From assembly GCF_963930625.1 (NCBI RefSeq), contig NC_089250.1, positions 199,057,932 to 199,121,931 on the forward strand: a stretch of DNA of 64,000 bases. The letters are read 5' to 3'. Within the stretch, counting starts at the first letter, position 1, and the number at the start of each line of letters is the position of its first letter. The notes under the pieces were generated by a model. It saw only the letters and a list, made by a program, of their open reading frames with translations. It had not been told where the DNA came from and did no database searches. The position numbers and the translations under genes were made by a program. Positions 1-10,023 of this stretch are shown here, one piece after another. Source of the DNA: Muntiacus reevesi. Taxonomy: Eukaryota; Chordata; Mammalia; Artiodactyla; Cervidae.

Positions 1-115
1 AGCGGGTGGGCAGTCGTGGGGACGCACAGCCGGAGTCTGCCGCAGCTCTCGGCATCAGCAGATTAGACAGACAAGAAGCTCCGCAGATACACCCTAACAG
101 TCGAGCCCGGAGTGA
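1..115. other. CpG-rich left edge of the window
   Basis: About nine CpG dinucleotides fall in the first 115 bases, whereas the following kilobases are CpG-poor as usual for mammalian bulk DNA. This could be the edge of a CpG island or first exon lying to the left, or a CpG-rich repeat end. A GTGAGG near position 111 could act as a weak splice donor on the plus strand, but the base before it is not the preferred G. No open frame or known gene was recognised. Confidence 0.35.
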
Positions 116-590
116 GGAAAAGGAATGAGGTATTCTGCATAACATCATTTATGTAAATCTTTTAAACCCGCATGCCAAACAATATACATTTTGCAAGAAC
201 ATACTCAAGCAAAAAGATGCCCAAGAAATATATGAGGATGGATGGCTTCTGGGAGAAGGGAACGAGGAGAAAAGCGAGTACATTAATTAATAAATACATA
301 AGAAAGGGGCTGTCACAGACCAATGATGGTGACAAGCCACAGAGCAGGGGTGTGATTAACTCTCAACACATGATGTTCGGAAGAATAAATAAGGAAACAT
401 TTATTCAGTTGGGAATCTCATTTTCTCCTTGAATTCTTGCCCGCTCAGGCCAGCCTTGTGTGTTTTCTGGAATCTTGTAATTATTATTTTAATATGTGTC
501 CTTTCCTTCCAAATCACTGAAAAGGTCTTTCACTACAGAAGGTGTGTCTCATTTGTGGTTACATGGCTGCTGCAAGATGTAGTTGAAAGA
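116..590. other. Unique sequence, nothing recognised
   Basis: I see no repeat family and no convincing gene here. An 86-codon open frame starting at 172 is basic and low in complexity and resembles no family I know, so I treat it as chance. Confidence 0.4.
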
Positions 591-591
591 G

Positions 592-790
592 GATGGACTA
601 GGGATCAGATGAGCCTCTGCCACTGACTGTGTGACCTTGGGCAAGGTCATGTCTTCTTTCTGAGCCCCAGTCTCCTCATTTGGAAAACAGGGGCAAAAAG
701 ACCTTTGAGGATTATTACCAGGACTAAATGAGGAAATTTGAACCATTGTCCCAGTACAAACCTGTGGTATTCAGTAAATCCTAGCCTCCT
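592..790 (+). repeat. MIR SINE remnant
   Basis: The stretch contains the MIR core 'ctgtgtgaccttgggcaag', then 'tcctcatttggaaaac', then a region like the MIR 3' part ('ggattattaccaggactaaatgag'). MIR is an ancient tRNA-derived mammalian SINE, and this copy is diverged as expected. Confidence 0.85.
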
Positions 791-799
791 CTCCTTGAT

Positions 800-1461
800 T
801 ACATTTGCTATAGTCTCCAACACATCCTAGGGGTTCAAGCAAGATTTTTGGAATAGAAATGGACTGATGTTCACATAGACTGGAGCAAAAGATAGTGGCC
901 TTCGGTGTAGCTTAGAGTTTCTGCACAGCATTGTTTTAAAGCATCCGGATTGCTTCTGAGTGTGGTTGTGCAATATTCTCCTTTGAGCACCTTTAGAAAG
1001 GAAGTCTCCACTTTCACACACGCCTCCGCCATCCCACTTCCCGGCTCCGTTTCAGGCTTGAGGACTGTGTGACTTCTCACTCACCTTCCTCCCCGCTGGT
1101 CTTGGGGAGAAGTCTTCTGTGTGTTCAAGTTGATTTCTCTCTCCCTTTTGTTCTCTGCTGTCTGTTAGAGAGACCATAACTTAACGTGAGGCCGGATGAT
1201 TATCCCCACGCCTGCCACAGCGTCGAAAAACCCTGACACTCTACTGTGGACTGTGGTGATTTTCCGAGACCTTTAGATTGATTGCATTCATCTTAGCAGC
1301 AGGTTTCACACACTAGAAAATTATCCAGCTGCTTTCTGAAATCTTGCATTCAACCTGAAAGTCTTTAAAAGCTTTCACATTTTGAACATTTTTAAATCCA
1401 GCAGATTTTTGGACAATGCAACTGACTCACTGTGATTTGGGTGGGTTTCTTTTTTTAACTG
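800..1461. other. Unique sequence, nothing recognised
   Basis: No interspersed repeat or gene is recognised. The part around 1,260-1,420 is AT-rich, lacks SINE signatures and has the look of ordinary single-copy DNA. Confidence 0.35.
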
Positions 1462-1560
1462 TTCTGTGCCTTGCTTTTCTCATCTAGAAAACGGGAATGA
1501 TCTTCAGCATGGCACACAGAGTGAACCATGCAACATGCCCTTAATAGTAGGCTGAGCAGA
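1462..1560 (+). repeat. Short MIR-like fragment
   Basis: A segment reading 'tgccttgcttttctcatct' followed by 'gaaaacgggaatgatc' matches the middle of MIR (the region of 'cctcagtttcctcatctgtaaa'). It is short and diverged. Confidence 0.45.
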
Positions 1561-1860
1561 GATACTCACTTTCTGGCAGTTATCATTCCCCGATTTGTGT
1601 TATTTCATCACTACCAGTCAGCAGGAGCTCACAGACATATATACTTACTTCTTTGAAATAATTGAGTCCTCTGTCTCTTTAAAATAAGCCAGCCCACTCA
1701 GATACTAAGACCATAAATTAAGAGGGAGGGGAAAAACAAAAGAAAACCTTTTACTAAAATGTTTACCATATGGAAACGTTACAGCTCAACTTCAGTATGT
1801 GGGAAGACCAACCATTTTTTTGTCTAGTTCTCATTCTAACCTGACTTAGACAGACTAAAT
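1561..1860. other. Unique AT-rich sequence, nothing recognised
   Basis: No recognisable repeat or coding signal was found in this 300-base stretch. Confidence 0.35.
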
Positions 1861-1863
1861 AGG

Positions 1864-2260
1864 CTAGGTGCTATGCTGCATAACAAACAACCCCAACATA
1901 ATCATTAAACTTTGCACAACAAAGGTTTGTTTCTTGCTCATGCTACATATCCTTCAAGTGTCAGCAGAGGACAGCATCGCCTAGTGTCACTGAGGGACCC
2001 AGCTCATGGAGACTTCATCTTAACATGGGCTAAAGGGTCACCACAGAAGTGGAAAGGGAATGTGGGGAAAAATGTGCACTGGCTCTTAACATTTCTACCT
2101 GGCAGTAGCTTCAGGAAAAGCTTGATTCAGGGCACAAACCAGGCCATTATGCTCTGTCTTTTGGACCTGCTTCCTCTGGGTTATATCTGTCCTCAGACTG
2201 TGGCAGTTCAGGGCTTCATGTCAACACAGATCCCATTTCAACAAAAGAAACAGGGTCCCC
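1864..2260 (-). repeat. MLT1-like (MaLR) solo LTR, diverged
   Basis: It begins with 'gctgcataacaaacaaccc', the reverse complement of the 3' end of MLT1-class LTRs, and continues with the 'ggtttgtttcttgctca' region. This is an old non-autonomous ERVL-MaLR LTR with no internal viral genes. The exact subfamily cannot be fixed by eye. A 118-codon open frame across it (1,912-2,268) is incidental. Confidence 0.6.
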
Positions 2261-2412
2261 TCAGATAGTTCCCACAAACCCTCAAAAAAGTTCCTTTCTG
2301 ATTGTCCCAGACTGAATAATACAGTCATCCTAACGTGATAACCATGGCCAGGGCAATAAATGTTATTAGTTTAGTGTAGTCATCCCCCCTTTTAGGACCA
2401 GGTTTGGGAGTA

Positions 2413-2635
2413 GTGTTTTGCTCACGTGAAATAAAATATAGGACACCCAGTTACATATAGATTTCAGGTAAACACAGAATTTTGTTTTTGGTATAAGTAA
2501 ATCCCAACAATTTCAAGAGACATACTTAAACTAAAAAAAAAAAAAGATTCACTGTTTATCTGAAATTCAAATTTAACTGGATATCCTGTATTTTATTTTC
2601 TAAAACTGGCACCCCCATATGGGAACCCTCTTCCC
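2413..2635. repeat. Palindromic DNA-transposon-like element
   Basis: A left arm at about 2,427-2,504 and a right arm at about 2,516-2,616 are long imperfect inverted copies of each other: 'aaaatataggacacccag' pairs with 'ctggatatcctgtatttt', and 'ataagtaaatccc' pairs with 'gagacatactta'. An A-run (about 2,533-2,545) lies in the right arm. The shape fits an ancient palindromic non-autonomous DNA transposon common in mammals. I am not sure of its Repbase name. Confidence 0.6.
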
Positions 2636-2794
2636 AAACCAGTGGTTCCTTCAAAGCAAAGAGTGGATGTTGTATTATCAGACTAAGAAGCTTCTGAGTG
2701 TCATAAGCTCTTGTTCACCATAATAACTATGCTTGAGCTGAATGGGTGTGGTGTTTCCCCTAGGTGTGTAGTGTGATATAGCTCTGAAATAATA

Positions 2795-3357
2795 CAATGG
2801 CATGGCACTGGGTAACAAACAACCCCCTAATCACTTCAACCAATAATGTATTACTGTCCCTCATGTTTCCATGCAATGACTTGGCTCAGCCAAGCAGCTT
2901 TACACAGCATTTCTCATGCAGTTTTGGTCAGATGTCAGCTGGGCCATTACCATCTGAGGCTTCTCCTGGGATGCATGTCCAAGGGGGTCACTCACAATGC
3001 TGGCGGGTGATGCTGGCTGTTGGCCATGAGCTCAGCTGGGGTCGTCAACCAGGGGGATGATGTGTGACCCCTCCACCAGGTTAGGGCTTCTAGCAGCATG
3101 ACAGCTGGGTTCTGAGAAGAAGCATCACAAGAGCAAGTGTTCTGAGAGGTCCAGGCAGAAGCTGCAGGACTTCCTGTAACTTAGCTTCAGCCATTTTAGA
3201 ATTTCAATTTTGCTGGCTTCTGGTAGTTGAGCAAGTCACTGAAGCTGGTCTCTATGCGAGGGCAAAAAGGAATTAGACCTCATCTCACTCTAGAGGAGCA
3301 GCATGTGCATAGGAGGAAGGAATTGATGGAGTCATCTTGGAGGCCATCAACCACGTG
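2795..3357 (-). repeat. MLT1-like (MaLR) solo LTR
   Basis: It starts with 'ctgggtaacaaacaacccc' and runs through the landmarks of the same LTR class as at 1,864 and 28,121: a 'gtcagctgggcc' segment, then 'ggcagaagctgcaggactt', then 'caagtcactgaagctgg'. It has no coding capacity of its own. The reading is minus strand relative to the LTR. Confidence 0.6.
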
Positions 3358-3369
3358 CATTTTATGTAC

Positions 3370-3780
3370 ATTATGTAACTTAACCCTTATATTGACCCTA
3401 TTGGGTAAAAACTGATATAGCCTCATTTTATAGTTGAGCAAACTAAAGTCTCACTGAGTCAAAACACTTGCCCCAAATCAAACAGCTGCTGCTAAGTCGC
3501 TTCAGTCGTGTCCGACTCTGTGCGACCCCATCCCTGGGATTCTCCAGGCAAGAACACTGGAGTGGGTTGCCATTTCCTTCTCCAATGCATGAAAGTGAAA
3601 AGTGAAAGGGAAGTCGCTCAGTCGTGTCCGACTCTTAGCGACCCCATGGACTACAGCCTACCAGGCTCCTCCATCCATGAGATTTTCCAGGCAAGAGTAC
3701 TGGAGTGGGGTGCCATTGCCTTATTCGAATCAAACAGCTAGTAAGTGCAAAACAAGGAATAGAACTCAGGTCTTCCAATT
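3370..3780 (-). repeat. MIR remnant split by a BOV-A2 SINE
   Basis: The left part (3,370-3,487) shows 'attttatagttgagcaaac', equivalent to the antisense MIR 'attttacagatgaggaaac'. The right part (3,728-3,780) shows 'agctagtaagtgcaaaac' followed by the antisense of the MIR 5' region. A BOV-A2 copy interrupts it. Confidence 0.8.
3488..3727 (-). repeat. BOV-A2 SINE with 12 bp target-site duplication
   Basis: Two Bov-A units lie in tandem, each with 'agtcgtgtccgactct' and the 'gcaagaacactggagtgg' type motif. The flanks carry a perfect 12-base duplication, 'aatcaaacagct', at 3,476-3,487 and 3,728-3,739. The perfect duplication and good match to the consensus suggest a fairly recent insertion. Confidence 0.92.
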
Positions 3781-3789
3781 CCAAGTCAA

Positions 3790-3995
3790 AGTGAGTTTCT
3801 TTGCCATTGCAGCCCAGCTCTGTCTTCTTTGGAGTGAGATAACCTTTGTACATAGATTGAAGAATAAAAATGAAAACCCATCCTGAAGGAGGATGTAATC
3901 ATATTCCCCTGATTCATGAGAATTTTCCACTCCCTGCTTATTGTATCACATTCCCTGGGTGTCCCCTAGGATAATTTAAGATAAAAGGTAAAGAA
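3790..3995. other. Unique sequence, nothing recognised
   Basis: No repeat or gene is recognised between the split MIR and the next SINE. Confidence 0.35.
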
Positions 3996-3999
3996 CTTA

Positions 4000-4210
4000 T
4001 TTGTTGTTATTGTTGAGTCACTAAGTCATATTCAACTCTTTGCAACCCCATGGACTGTAGCCTGCCAGGCTCCTCTGTCCATGAGATTTCCCAGGTAAGA
4101 ACACTGGAGTGGGTATCCATTTTCTTCTCCAGGGAATCTTTCCGACCCAGGGACTGAACCCGAGTCTCCTTGGCAGACAGATTCTTTACCATGGAACCAC
4201 TAGGAAAGTC
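4000..4210 (-). repeat. Bov-tA SINE
   Basis: The copy reads as antisense Bov-tA: 'ccatggactgtagcctgcc' at the left, 'gacccagggactgaaccc' (antisense tRNA B box) and 'attctttaccatggaacca' at the right. A short duplication related to 'agaactta' flanks it. It is moderately diverged. Confidence 0.9.
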
Positions 4211-4365
4211 CAGAGAACTTAACAGACTAACAATTATCAGCCAATGGTGGTGTTGATGGCTGGATTAGTTTGGATTATTATTCCCTAAATCCTCACTCCT
4301 GTGTCCCCTCCATCAGTGTTGGGTGGCCTCTGACTTGCTTTGCTCAAAAGGATGTTAGTGGAGGT

Positions 4366-4449
4366 ACCGAATTGGCCAAAAAGTTTGTTCAGGTTTTGCC
4401 ATAAGGTGTTAGAGAAAAATCCAAATGAACTTTATGGCCAACCCAATAA
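4366..4449. repeat. Mariner-like MITE hairpin, mir-2284/2285-like
   Basis: The left arm (4,371-4,399, 'ttggccaaaaagtttgttca') and right arm (4,413-4,447, 'aaatgaactttatggccaac') are inverted copies joined by a loop of about 13 bases. This matches the mariner-type palindromic element from which the large bovine mir-2284/mir-2285 microRNA family arose. Whether this copy is transcribed or processed cannot be told from sequence. Several bulges in the stem make an active microRNA less certain. Confidence 0.6.
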
Positions 4450-4586
4450 CATGATCAGAGGTTTGAATGTGCTCGTGTCATTGGGCTTGCTCCCTTGTGC
4501 TTCTATAACCAACAGTCCTTGAAGGAGGGGACACACCTGGACTTACACTCCTGCCCAGGTGAGTCCAGCCCAAGCTCAACCTGGAC

Positions 4587-4791
4587 CAGTGGTTTTCAAC
4601 TGAAAGTGATTTTGCCCCCCAGGTAACATTTGGCAATGACTGGAGACACAGCTAAGAGGAAGGTGCTATGGGTATTTAGTGGCTAGGGGCCAGGGATGCT
4701 GCTAAATGTCCCACAAAAGCCTAGGACAGCCTCCCATGACAAAGAATTACGTGGCCCAAAATGTCAGCGGTGCTGAGATCGAGAAAGCTTG
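4587..4791 (+). repeat. MER5A-type hAT-Charlie DNA transposon
   Basis: It begins 'cagtggttttcaac', passes through 'attttgccccccaggtaac', 'catttggcaatgactggag' and 'gccagggatgctgctaaat', and ends 'ggcccaaaatgtcagcggt' plus a terminal 'gagaaagcttg'. These landmarks follow the MER5A consensus from end to end. It is non-autonomous and has no coding sequence. Confidence 0.88.
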
Positions 4792-4885
4792 ACTCCTAAC
4801 CTATCTGTAGACATGTGAGCAAAAATAAGTGATTGCTATTTGAAACCTCTGAGTTTAGGAGGAGGTTTTTTAATACAGCATTACA

Positions 4886-5095
4886 GGGCTTCCTGGGTGG
4901 TGTGGTGATAAAAAATCTTCCTGCCAATGAAGGAGCCACAGGAGATGCAGGTTCGATCCCTGGGTCAGGAAGATCCCCTGGAATAGGAAATGGCAACCCA
5001 CTCAGGTATTCTTGCCTGGAAAATTCCATGGACAGTGGAGTCTGGTGGGTTATAGTCCAGAGGGTGGTTAAGAGTTGGACATGACTGAGCCACAC
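4886..5095 (+). repeat. Bov-tA SINE
   Basis: It starts 'gggcttcctgggtgg', contains the tRNA-like B box 'ggttcgatccctgggtc' and the Bov-A unit up to 'agttggacatgactgag'. It is flanked by a weak repeat of 'ttac'. Confidence 0.92.
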
Positions 5096-5099
5096 TATT

Positions 5100-5690
5100 A
5101 CGCTATTATAGGTAATAAATGACAGATACGATGGCAAATGAGAAATGCGTGTTTTACGGGGCAAGCTCATGAATGGTTCCTCCCAGCTAGGCTTTGTAAT
5201 CTCCTTGCTGGGTCTGATCCCCAGGTATTTGTCCTGACAAAGGGCAGTGTAGCAGATCAGCCTGGAATTTTACCTCCTGGGGAGCAAGGCACCACCTCGG
5301 GCCCCTAAGATGCCTCCCTCAAGCTGCATGTCATCCTCTTTCTTGCCTCCTGAAGCCCTTAATGACTCTCTGCCTCACAAGGCCTGCCCCTTCCCCTCTC
5401 TGTCACATTCAATTTGTCTGAAGAATTTTCTCCAGCCGGTTATTAATGCTTGTTTTCTCTTGCAGAAAAACTTTGCCTTTTCTCTCATCAGTCCAGGCTA
5501 GACTCTTCCAGTCCTGATGAATATGTGCATTCGATGGTGACTCGTATCCCCAAGGAACTTAATACATTCTGTACTTTTTCAGAAAACACAAAAAGTGTTC
5601 CTTTTGGTCCCTATGTCCTTCAGGATCTTTTTATGTAATCTTGGTTTTCAGACTGAGAAAAGAATCAGCTTCTGATTAATGTGCACAAAA
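5100..5690. other. Unique sequence, nothing firm recognised
   Basis: A pyrimidine-rich stretch around 5,310-5,450 resembles L2 3' sequence weakly, but not enough to call. Two overlapping 60-codon open frames here show no recognisable domain. Confidence 0.35.
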
Positions 5691-5703
5691 TAAATTATAG
5701 AGA

Positions 5704-5956
5704 TGGACTTCCCTGGTGGTTAAGCGGATAAGAATCTCCCTGCCAATGCAAGGGACACGGGTTCGATCCCTGGCGCAGGGAGATTCCACGTGCCTCAGAG
5801 CAACTAAGCCTCTGCTCCACAACTACTGAGCCCGCGGGCCTAGAGCCTGTGCTCTGCAACGAGAGGAGCCACCATTGGCTGCAACTAGAGAAAGCCCATG
5901 CCCAGGAGGCCCATGCACAGAAGACCTAGTACAATAATAAATAAAATTAAAAAAAG
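5704..5956 (+). repeat. CHR-type tRNA-Glu SINE with 12 bp duplication
   Basis: It opens with 'ggacttccctggtggttaag', carries the tRNA B box 'gggttcgatccctgg', continues with 'cacaactactgagcccg' and 'gcaactagagaaagccc', and ends in an A-rich 'aataaataaaatta' tail. A perfect 12-base duplication 'aaattatagaga' flanks it at 5,692-5,703 and 5,957-5,968. Confidence 0.92.
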
Positions 5957-5989
5957 AAATTATAGAGACATTTTAACCCATTGAACATT

Positions 5990-6540
5990 CAGTTCTGTTT
6001 GATACCAGTTCACCTTCCTCATCTACTTAGAAGGGTTTTTTAAAATTAATGTATAATTTGCATGCAGTAAGATGCACAGATCTGAAGGGTACAGCTTGAT
6101 CAGTTTTTATATCTATATACCCCAGTGTAACCACTACCCTGATCAAGATCTAGAACATTCTGTCACCTCAGAATGTCTCCTATGGTTTTCCCTGGAAGTC
6201 CAGTGGTTAGTACTCTATGCTTCCACTGCAGGAGATGAGGGTTCAATTCCTTGTTAGGGAACTAAGATCCTGCATGCCATGCTGTGCAGCAAAAAGAGAG
6301 AGAGAGAAAGAGAAAACAAAAAAATTAGTACCCTTGTGCCCCATTCCAGTCAGTCACTACCCCACAGAGGTCATGGCTATTCTGCCTTCTGTCATCAAAG
6401 ATTAATTTTACCTGTTCTCGAACTTCATAGAGGTGGAATCATACAGTGTGACTTGCAGCATTTATTCACTGGTGTCTGGCCTCTTTCTGTTCATAATATT
6501 CTTATACTCATACATGTGGTTGAGTGTATTACTTAGAGGA
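5990..6540 (-). repeat. Old L1 3'-region fragment
   Basis: Segments such as 'agatgcacagatctgaaggg', 'agatctagaacattctgtc' and 'tagaggtggaatcatacag' follow the antisense of the 3' UTR of old mammalian L1 elements. The copy is interrupted by a CHR SINE at 6,184-6,327. Confidence 0.65.
6184..6327 (+). repeat. CHR-type tRNA SINE with (GA)n tail
   Basis: It begins 'ggttttccctggaagtccag', contains 'agggttcaattccttgtta' (degraded B box) and 'gggaactaagatcctgcat', and ends in an 'agagagagagaaagag' tail. It sits inside the L1 fragment. Confidence 0.82.
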
Positions 6541-6731
6541 TTTTAAATAGCTTCATCTACAGAGAAGAGGAAAGATTTGGTAGCATTTCTACCACTATTA
6601 TTTCAGGAGTCCTTGAATGTGTAAAAGAGACGATTAAGGGCTTCTGAAGAAGATGGACATCTAAGTCCTCCTCTTTCCCTCCATGCCTGTCAGGATGATC
6701 AACACAATAGGAGGAAAATCTGCATTGGTTT

Positions 6732-6966
6732 TATCTCTTTATAATTTTTATTTTTTATTGAAGTATAGTTGATTTATAATGTTTCAGGTGTGCAAGAAAG
6801 TATCCAGGTGTGTGTGTGTATATATACATATATACACACACATATTTATATTTATTCTTTTCTAAATTTTTTTTCCATTATATGTTGTAGAATATTAAAT
6901 ACGGTTCCCTGTGCTATATAGTAGGTCCTTTTAATCTATTTTATATATAGTAGTGTGTGTCTGTTA
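6732..6966 (-). repeat. Artiodactyl L1 3' end
   Basis: The signature 'attgaagtatagttgattta' is followed by 'tttcaggtgtgcaagaaag', a self-complementary TG/TA stretch at 6,811-6,845, and 'cctgtgctatatagtaggtc'. This is the antisense of the common artiodactyl L1 3' UTR. Confidence 0.85.
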
Positions 6967-7000
6967 ATGCCAAGGCATTGGTTTTAGATATTAAGAATTT

Positions 7001-8832
7001 TGTTGTTCAGTCACCCAGTCATGTCCAGCTCTTTGTGACCCTGTGGACTGGAACACTCCAGGCCTCCTTGTCCCTCACTATTCCCTGAAGCCCAAGTACA
7101 TGTCCGTTGCATTGGTGATGCCATCCAGCCATCTCATCCTCTGATGCCCTCTTCTCTTTCTGCCCTCACTCTTTCCAAGCATCAGGGACTTTTTCAGTGA
7201 GTTGGCTATTTGCATCGGATGACCAAAGTACTTGCGCTTCAGCATCAGCATCAGTCCTTCCAATGAGTATTCAGGGTGGATTTCCCTTAAGATTGACTGG
7301 TTTGGTCTCCTTGCTGTCCAAGGGACTTTCAGGAGTCTTCTCCAGCACCACATTTTGGAGGCATCAATTCTTTGGCATTCTACCTTCTTTATGGTCCAGT
7401 TCTCACAACCATACATGACCACTGGGAAGATCATAGCCTTGACTATAGGGACCTTTGCTGGCAGAGTAATGTCTCTGCTTTTCAACACACTGTCTAGGTT
7501 TATCATAGCTTTCCTGCCAAGAAGCAGTTATCTTCTGATTTCATGGCTGCAGTCACCATCCACAGTGATTTTAGAGCCCAAGTAGAGGTAATCTGTCACT
7601 ACTTCTGCCTTTTCCCCTTATGTTTGCCATGAATAATGGGACTGGATGCTATGATCTTAGTTTAATTTTAATACTGAGTTTTAAGCTGGCTTTTTCACCC
7701 TCTTCCTTCACCCTCGTCAAGAGGCTCTTTAATTCCTCTTTGCTTTCTGCTATTAGAGTGGTATCATCCACATATCTGAGGCTGTTGATGTTTCTCCCGC
7801 CTATCTTGATTCCACCTTGTAATTCATCTAGCCTGATTTCTCATGATGTGCTGAGCATGTAGGTTAAACAAACAGGGAGACAGCAGACAGCCCTGTTGGA
7901 CTCTTTTTTCAATCTTGAACCAATCTATTGTTCTATATGGGGTTCTAACTGGTGCTTCTTGACTCATATACAGGTTTCTTAGGAGACAGGTAAGGTGGTC
8001 GGGTATTCCCATCTCTCTAAGAGTTTTTTATGATCTTAGTTTTTTTATGATCCACACTGTCAACAGCTTTAGCTTAGTCAATGAAACAGAGGTAGATGTT
8101 TTTCTGGAATTCTCTTGCTTTCTCTATAATCCAGCAAATGTTGGCAATCTGATCTCTGATTCCTCTTCCTTTTTTAAACTCAGCTTGAACATCTAGAAGT
8201 TCTTGGTTCACATAATGCTGAAGCCTAGCATGCAAGATTTTAAGCATGGGAGATGAGTACAATTGTTCAATGGTTAGAATATTCTTTAGTACTACCCTTT
8301 GGGAATTGGAATGAGGATTGACCTTTTCCAGTCCTGTGGCTACTGCTGGGTCTTTCAGATTAGCTGACATATTGAGTGCAACACTTTGATAGCATCGTCC
8401 TTTAGAGTTTTGAATAGCTCTTCTGTAAATCCATTGCAGCCACAGCTTCATTAACAGCAGTGCTTCCTGAGGCCCACTTGACTTCATACTCCAATTCTGG
8501 AGTGGTTTATTGGCTCTGGTTTACTGAGCACACCATCATCATAATCCTGTTTGTTAAGATCTTTTTTGTACAGTTCTTCCATGTGTCCTTTCCATGTCTT
8601 CTTGATCTCTTCAGCATCTAGTAGGTCTCTACTGTCCTGTCCTTTATTGTGCCCATCTTTGGGTGAAATATTCCCTTGGATATTTCTGATTTTCCTGAAG
8701 AGATCGCTAGTCTTTCCCTTTCTGTTGTTTTCTTCTAGTTTATGCACTGTTAATTGAAGAAGACCTTCTTGTCTCTCCTTGCTATTCTTTGGAATCTTAG
8801 CAATAGCTTCACCTATTTGTAGAAACTTCATG
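7001..8832 (-). mobile_element. BovB (RTE) LINE, 5'-truncated and decayed
   Basis: A minus-strand BovB copy of about 1.8 kb, read from right to left. Its 3' tail is at 7,001 ('tgttgttcagtcacccagtc'). BovB encodes an endonuclease/reverse transcriptase that copies its own RNA into chromosomal nicks. The surviving pieces, in element order, are the region before the reverse transcriptase (8,484-8,830), the first part of the reverse transcriptase (8,074-8,487, with 'FKKGRGIRDQIANI'), a 'QGCLLSPCLFNL' motif (7,824-8,012), a YVDD catalytic box encoded near 7,765, and the C-terminal part (7,078-7,506). The frames are broken by stops and shifts, so it cannot move on its own. The 5' match is lost at about 8,830. 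Confidence 0.92.
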
Positions 8833-9145
8833 GGTTTCCTGCCAGATCGGTCACTGAATAAAGTTGGTCTGAAGGTGCCTTGGAAGGCAGCCTCACTTTC
8901 CCCATCCTGAGAGGAGGGAAGATGCCATGGGCAGGCAGAGATCCCTAAAGCCAAAGCCCATGTGGTGGTTGACTTTTCTCCAAGACTGGAAGGCTGCCAT
9001 GCACAGCAAAGTTCTATAGAGGGCATCTCCCTGCTGCTGGCAGCCAACGCGGATAAAAATCCACGGAGACAGGGCAACCTCCAAGGCCTCTGTCTGGTCG
9101 AGCAAGGAGCCTGTCACCCTAATTGGTCTAAGCAGGTTGACTGTT
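8833..9145. other. Unassigned segment fused in frame to BovB
   Basis: This stretch lies beyond the 5' break of the BovB and matches no family I can name. On the minus strand it is open and continues into the BovB frame, so that one 197-codon frame (8,484-9,077) joins about 80 non-BovB codons to BovB codons. It may simply be target DNA. Confidence 0.4.
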
Positions 9146-9250
9146 CTTGAGTCAATTTTGGTAATTTATCTTTTCCTAGAAAAACTTCCATTGCATCCAG
9201 CCTTTCAGTTTATAAGCGCAGATGCGCATGGTCTCACAATTGTATTTTAA
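9146..9250 (-). repeat. L1 ORF2 fragment
   Basis: The segment 'gagtcaattttggtaattta' followed by 'cttttcctagaaaaacttcc' is the antisense of a well-known part of L1 ORF2. Only about 100 bases remain. Confidence 0.6.
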
Positions 9251-9700
9251 GTTAGCCAGTGGTTGGCCGGAGTATTATTTCAATAGAATGTGGCCATTGA
9301 ACCCTCAGAGCCTTAAATAGCTGAAAATAGCTTCCTTTTTGCCACACCTGGGGACAGCAGCTTGGCTGTGTTTATAGAAACCTGGGGTTGCAGGCTTTCC
9401 GAACCCCCAAAACTCGACACTGTCTTCTGTCTGATGCTGCAGAGATGAAATCTGAGACCAGGCTGACTCGTCCTTTGTAAATAAGCTTTTTCCCTGATTA
9501 TTTGTGGAGTCATTTTCCTTAAAGTTAGAACTTTACTGGAATACACATCAGAGTTTTGCTGTGTTTTATAATTTTTTTTCCTGATATGACTTTTGCATTC
9601 TTTTGAAATACAGATTTGTTTTGTTTTGTTTTTTTTTTAACTCAAGAAATGTTGTTTTCTCATGTTGAACATTGCTTCTGTTACATTTGTTTTGGCATCT
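9251..9700. other. Unique sequence, nothing recognised
   Basis: No repeat or gene is recognised. A 77-codon minus-strand frame (9,313-9,546) resembles no known family. A short T-run lies near 9,630. Confidence 0.35.
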
Positions 9701-9842
9701 TGTTTGATCCCTGGGTTGGGAAGATTCCCCTGGAGAAGGGAAAGGCGACCCACTCCAGTATTCTGGCCTGAAGGATTCCATGGACTGTATAGTCCTTGGG
9801 GTCGCAAAGAGTCGGACATAACTGAGCGACTTTCACTTCACT
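9701..9842 (+). repeat. 5'-truncated Bov-tA SINE
   Basis: It starts inside the tRNA-like part at 'gatccctgggttgggaag' and runs through 'cactccagtattctggcct' to 'gagtcggacataactgagc'. The first 40 or so bases of the element are missing. Confidence 0.85.
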
Positions 9843-10023
9843 CACAGATACGAGTTTTCTCGGTGCTGTATCACGGTGCCTGTCTTTAATATCTGCCACC
9901 TTTCACAATTTTCATCTCGATCCTCTTCCTCTGAATCCTTGGGAACTTGCTCACACTTACCCTATGGTTGCTAAGTTGCTTTCCTGCATTGTTCGTTTAG
10001 CTGTTACTGTATCAAATGCACTT

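Noticed and set aside
4796..5170. 124-codon minus-strand frame rich in 'PGDLPDPGIEP'-type text
   Set aside because: This peptide pattern is the hallmark of antisense Bov-tA and recurs at many SINE copies in the window.
5730..5790. tRNA-like sequence with a good B box
   Set aside because: It is the tRNA-Glu-derived head of a CHR SINE; the cloverleaf is incomplete and the element has a SINE body and tail, so it is not a tRNA gene. The same holds for all Bov-tA heads.
8962..9150. 62-codon plus-strand frame in the segment next to BovB
   Set aside because: It lies on the opposite strand to the longer frame over the same DNA, is short, and has no domain.
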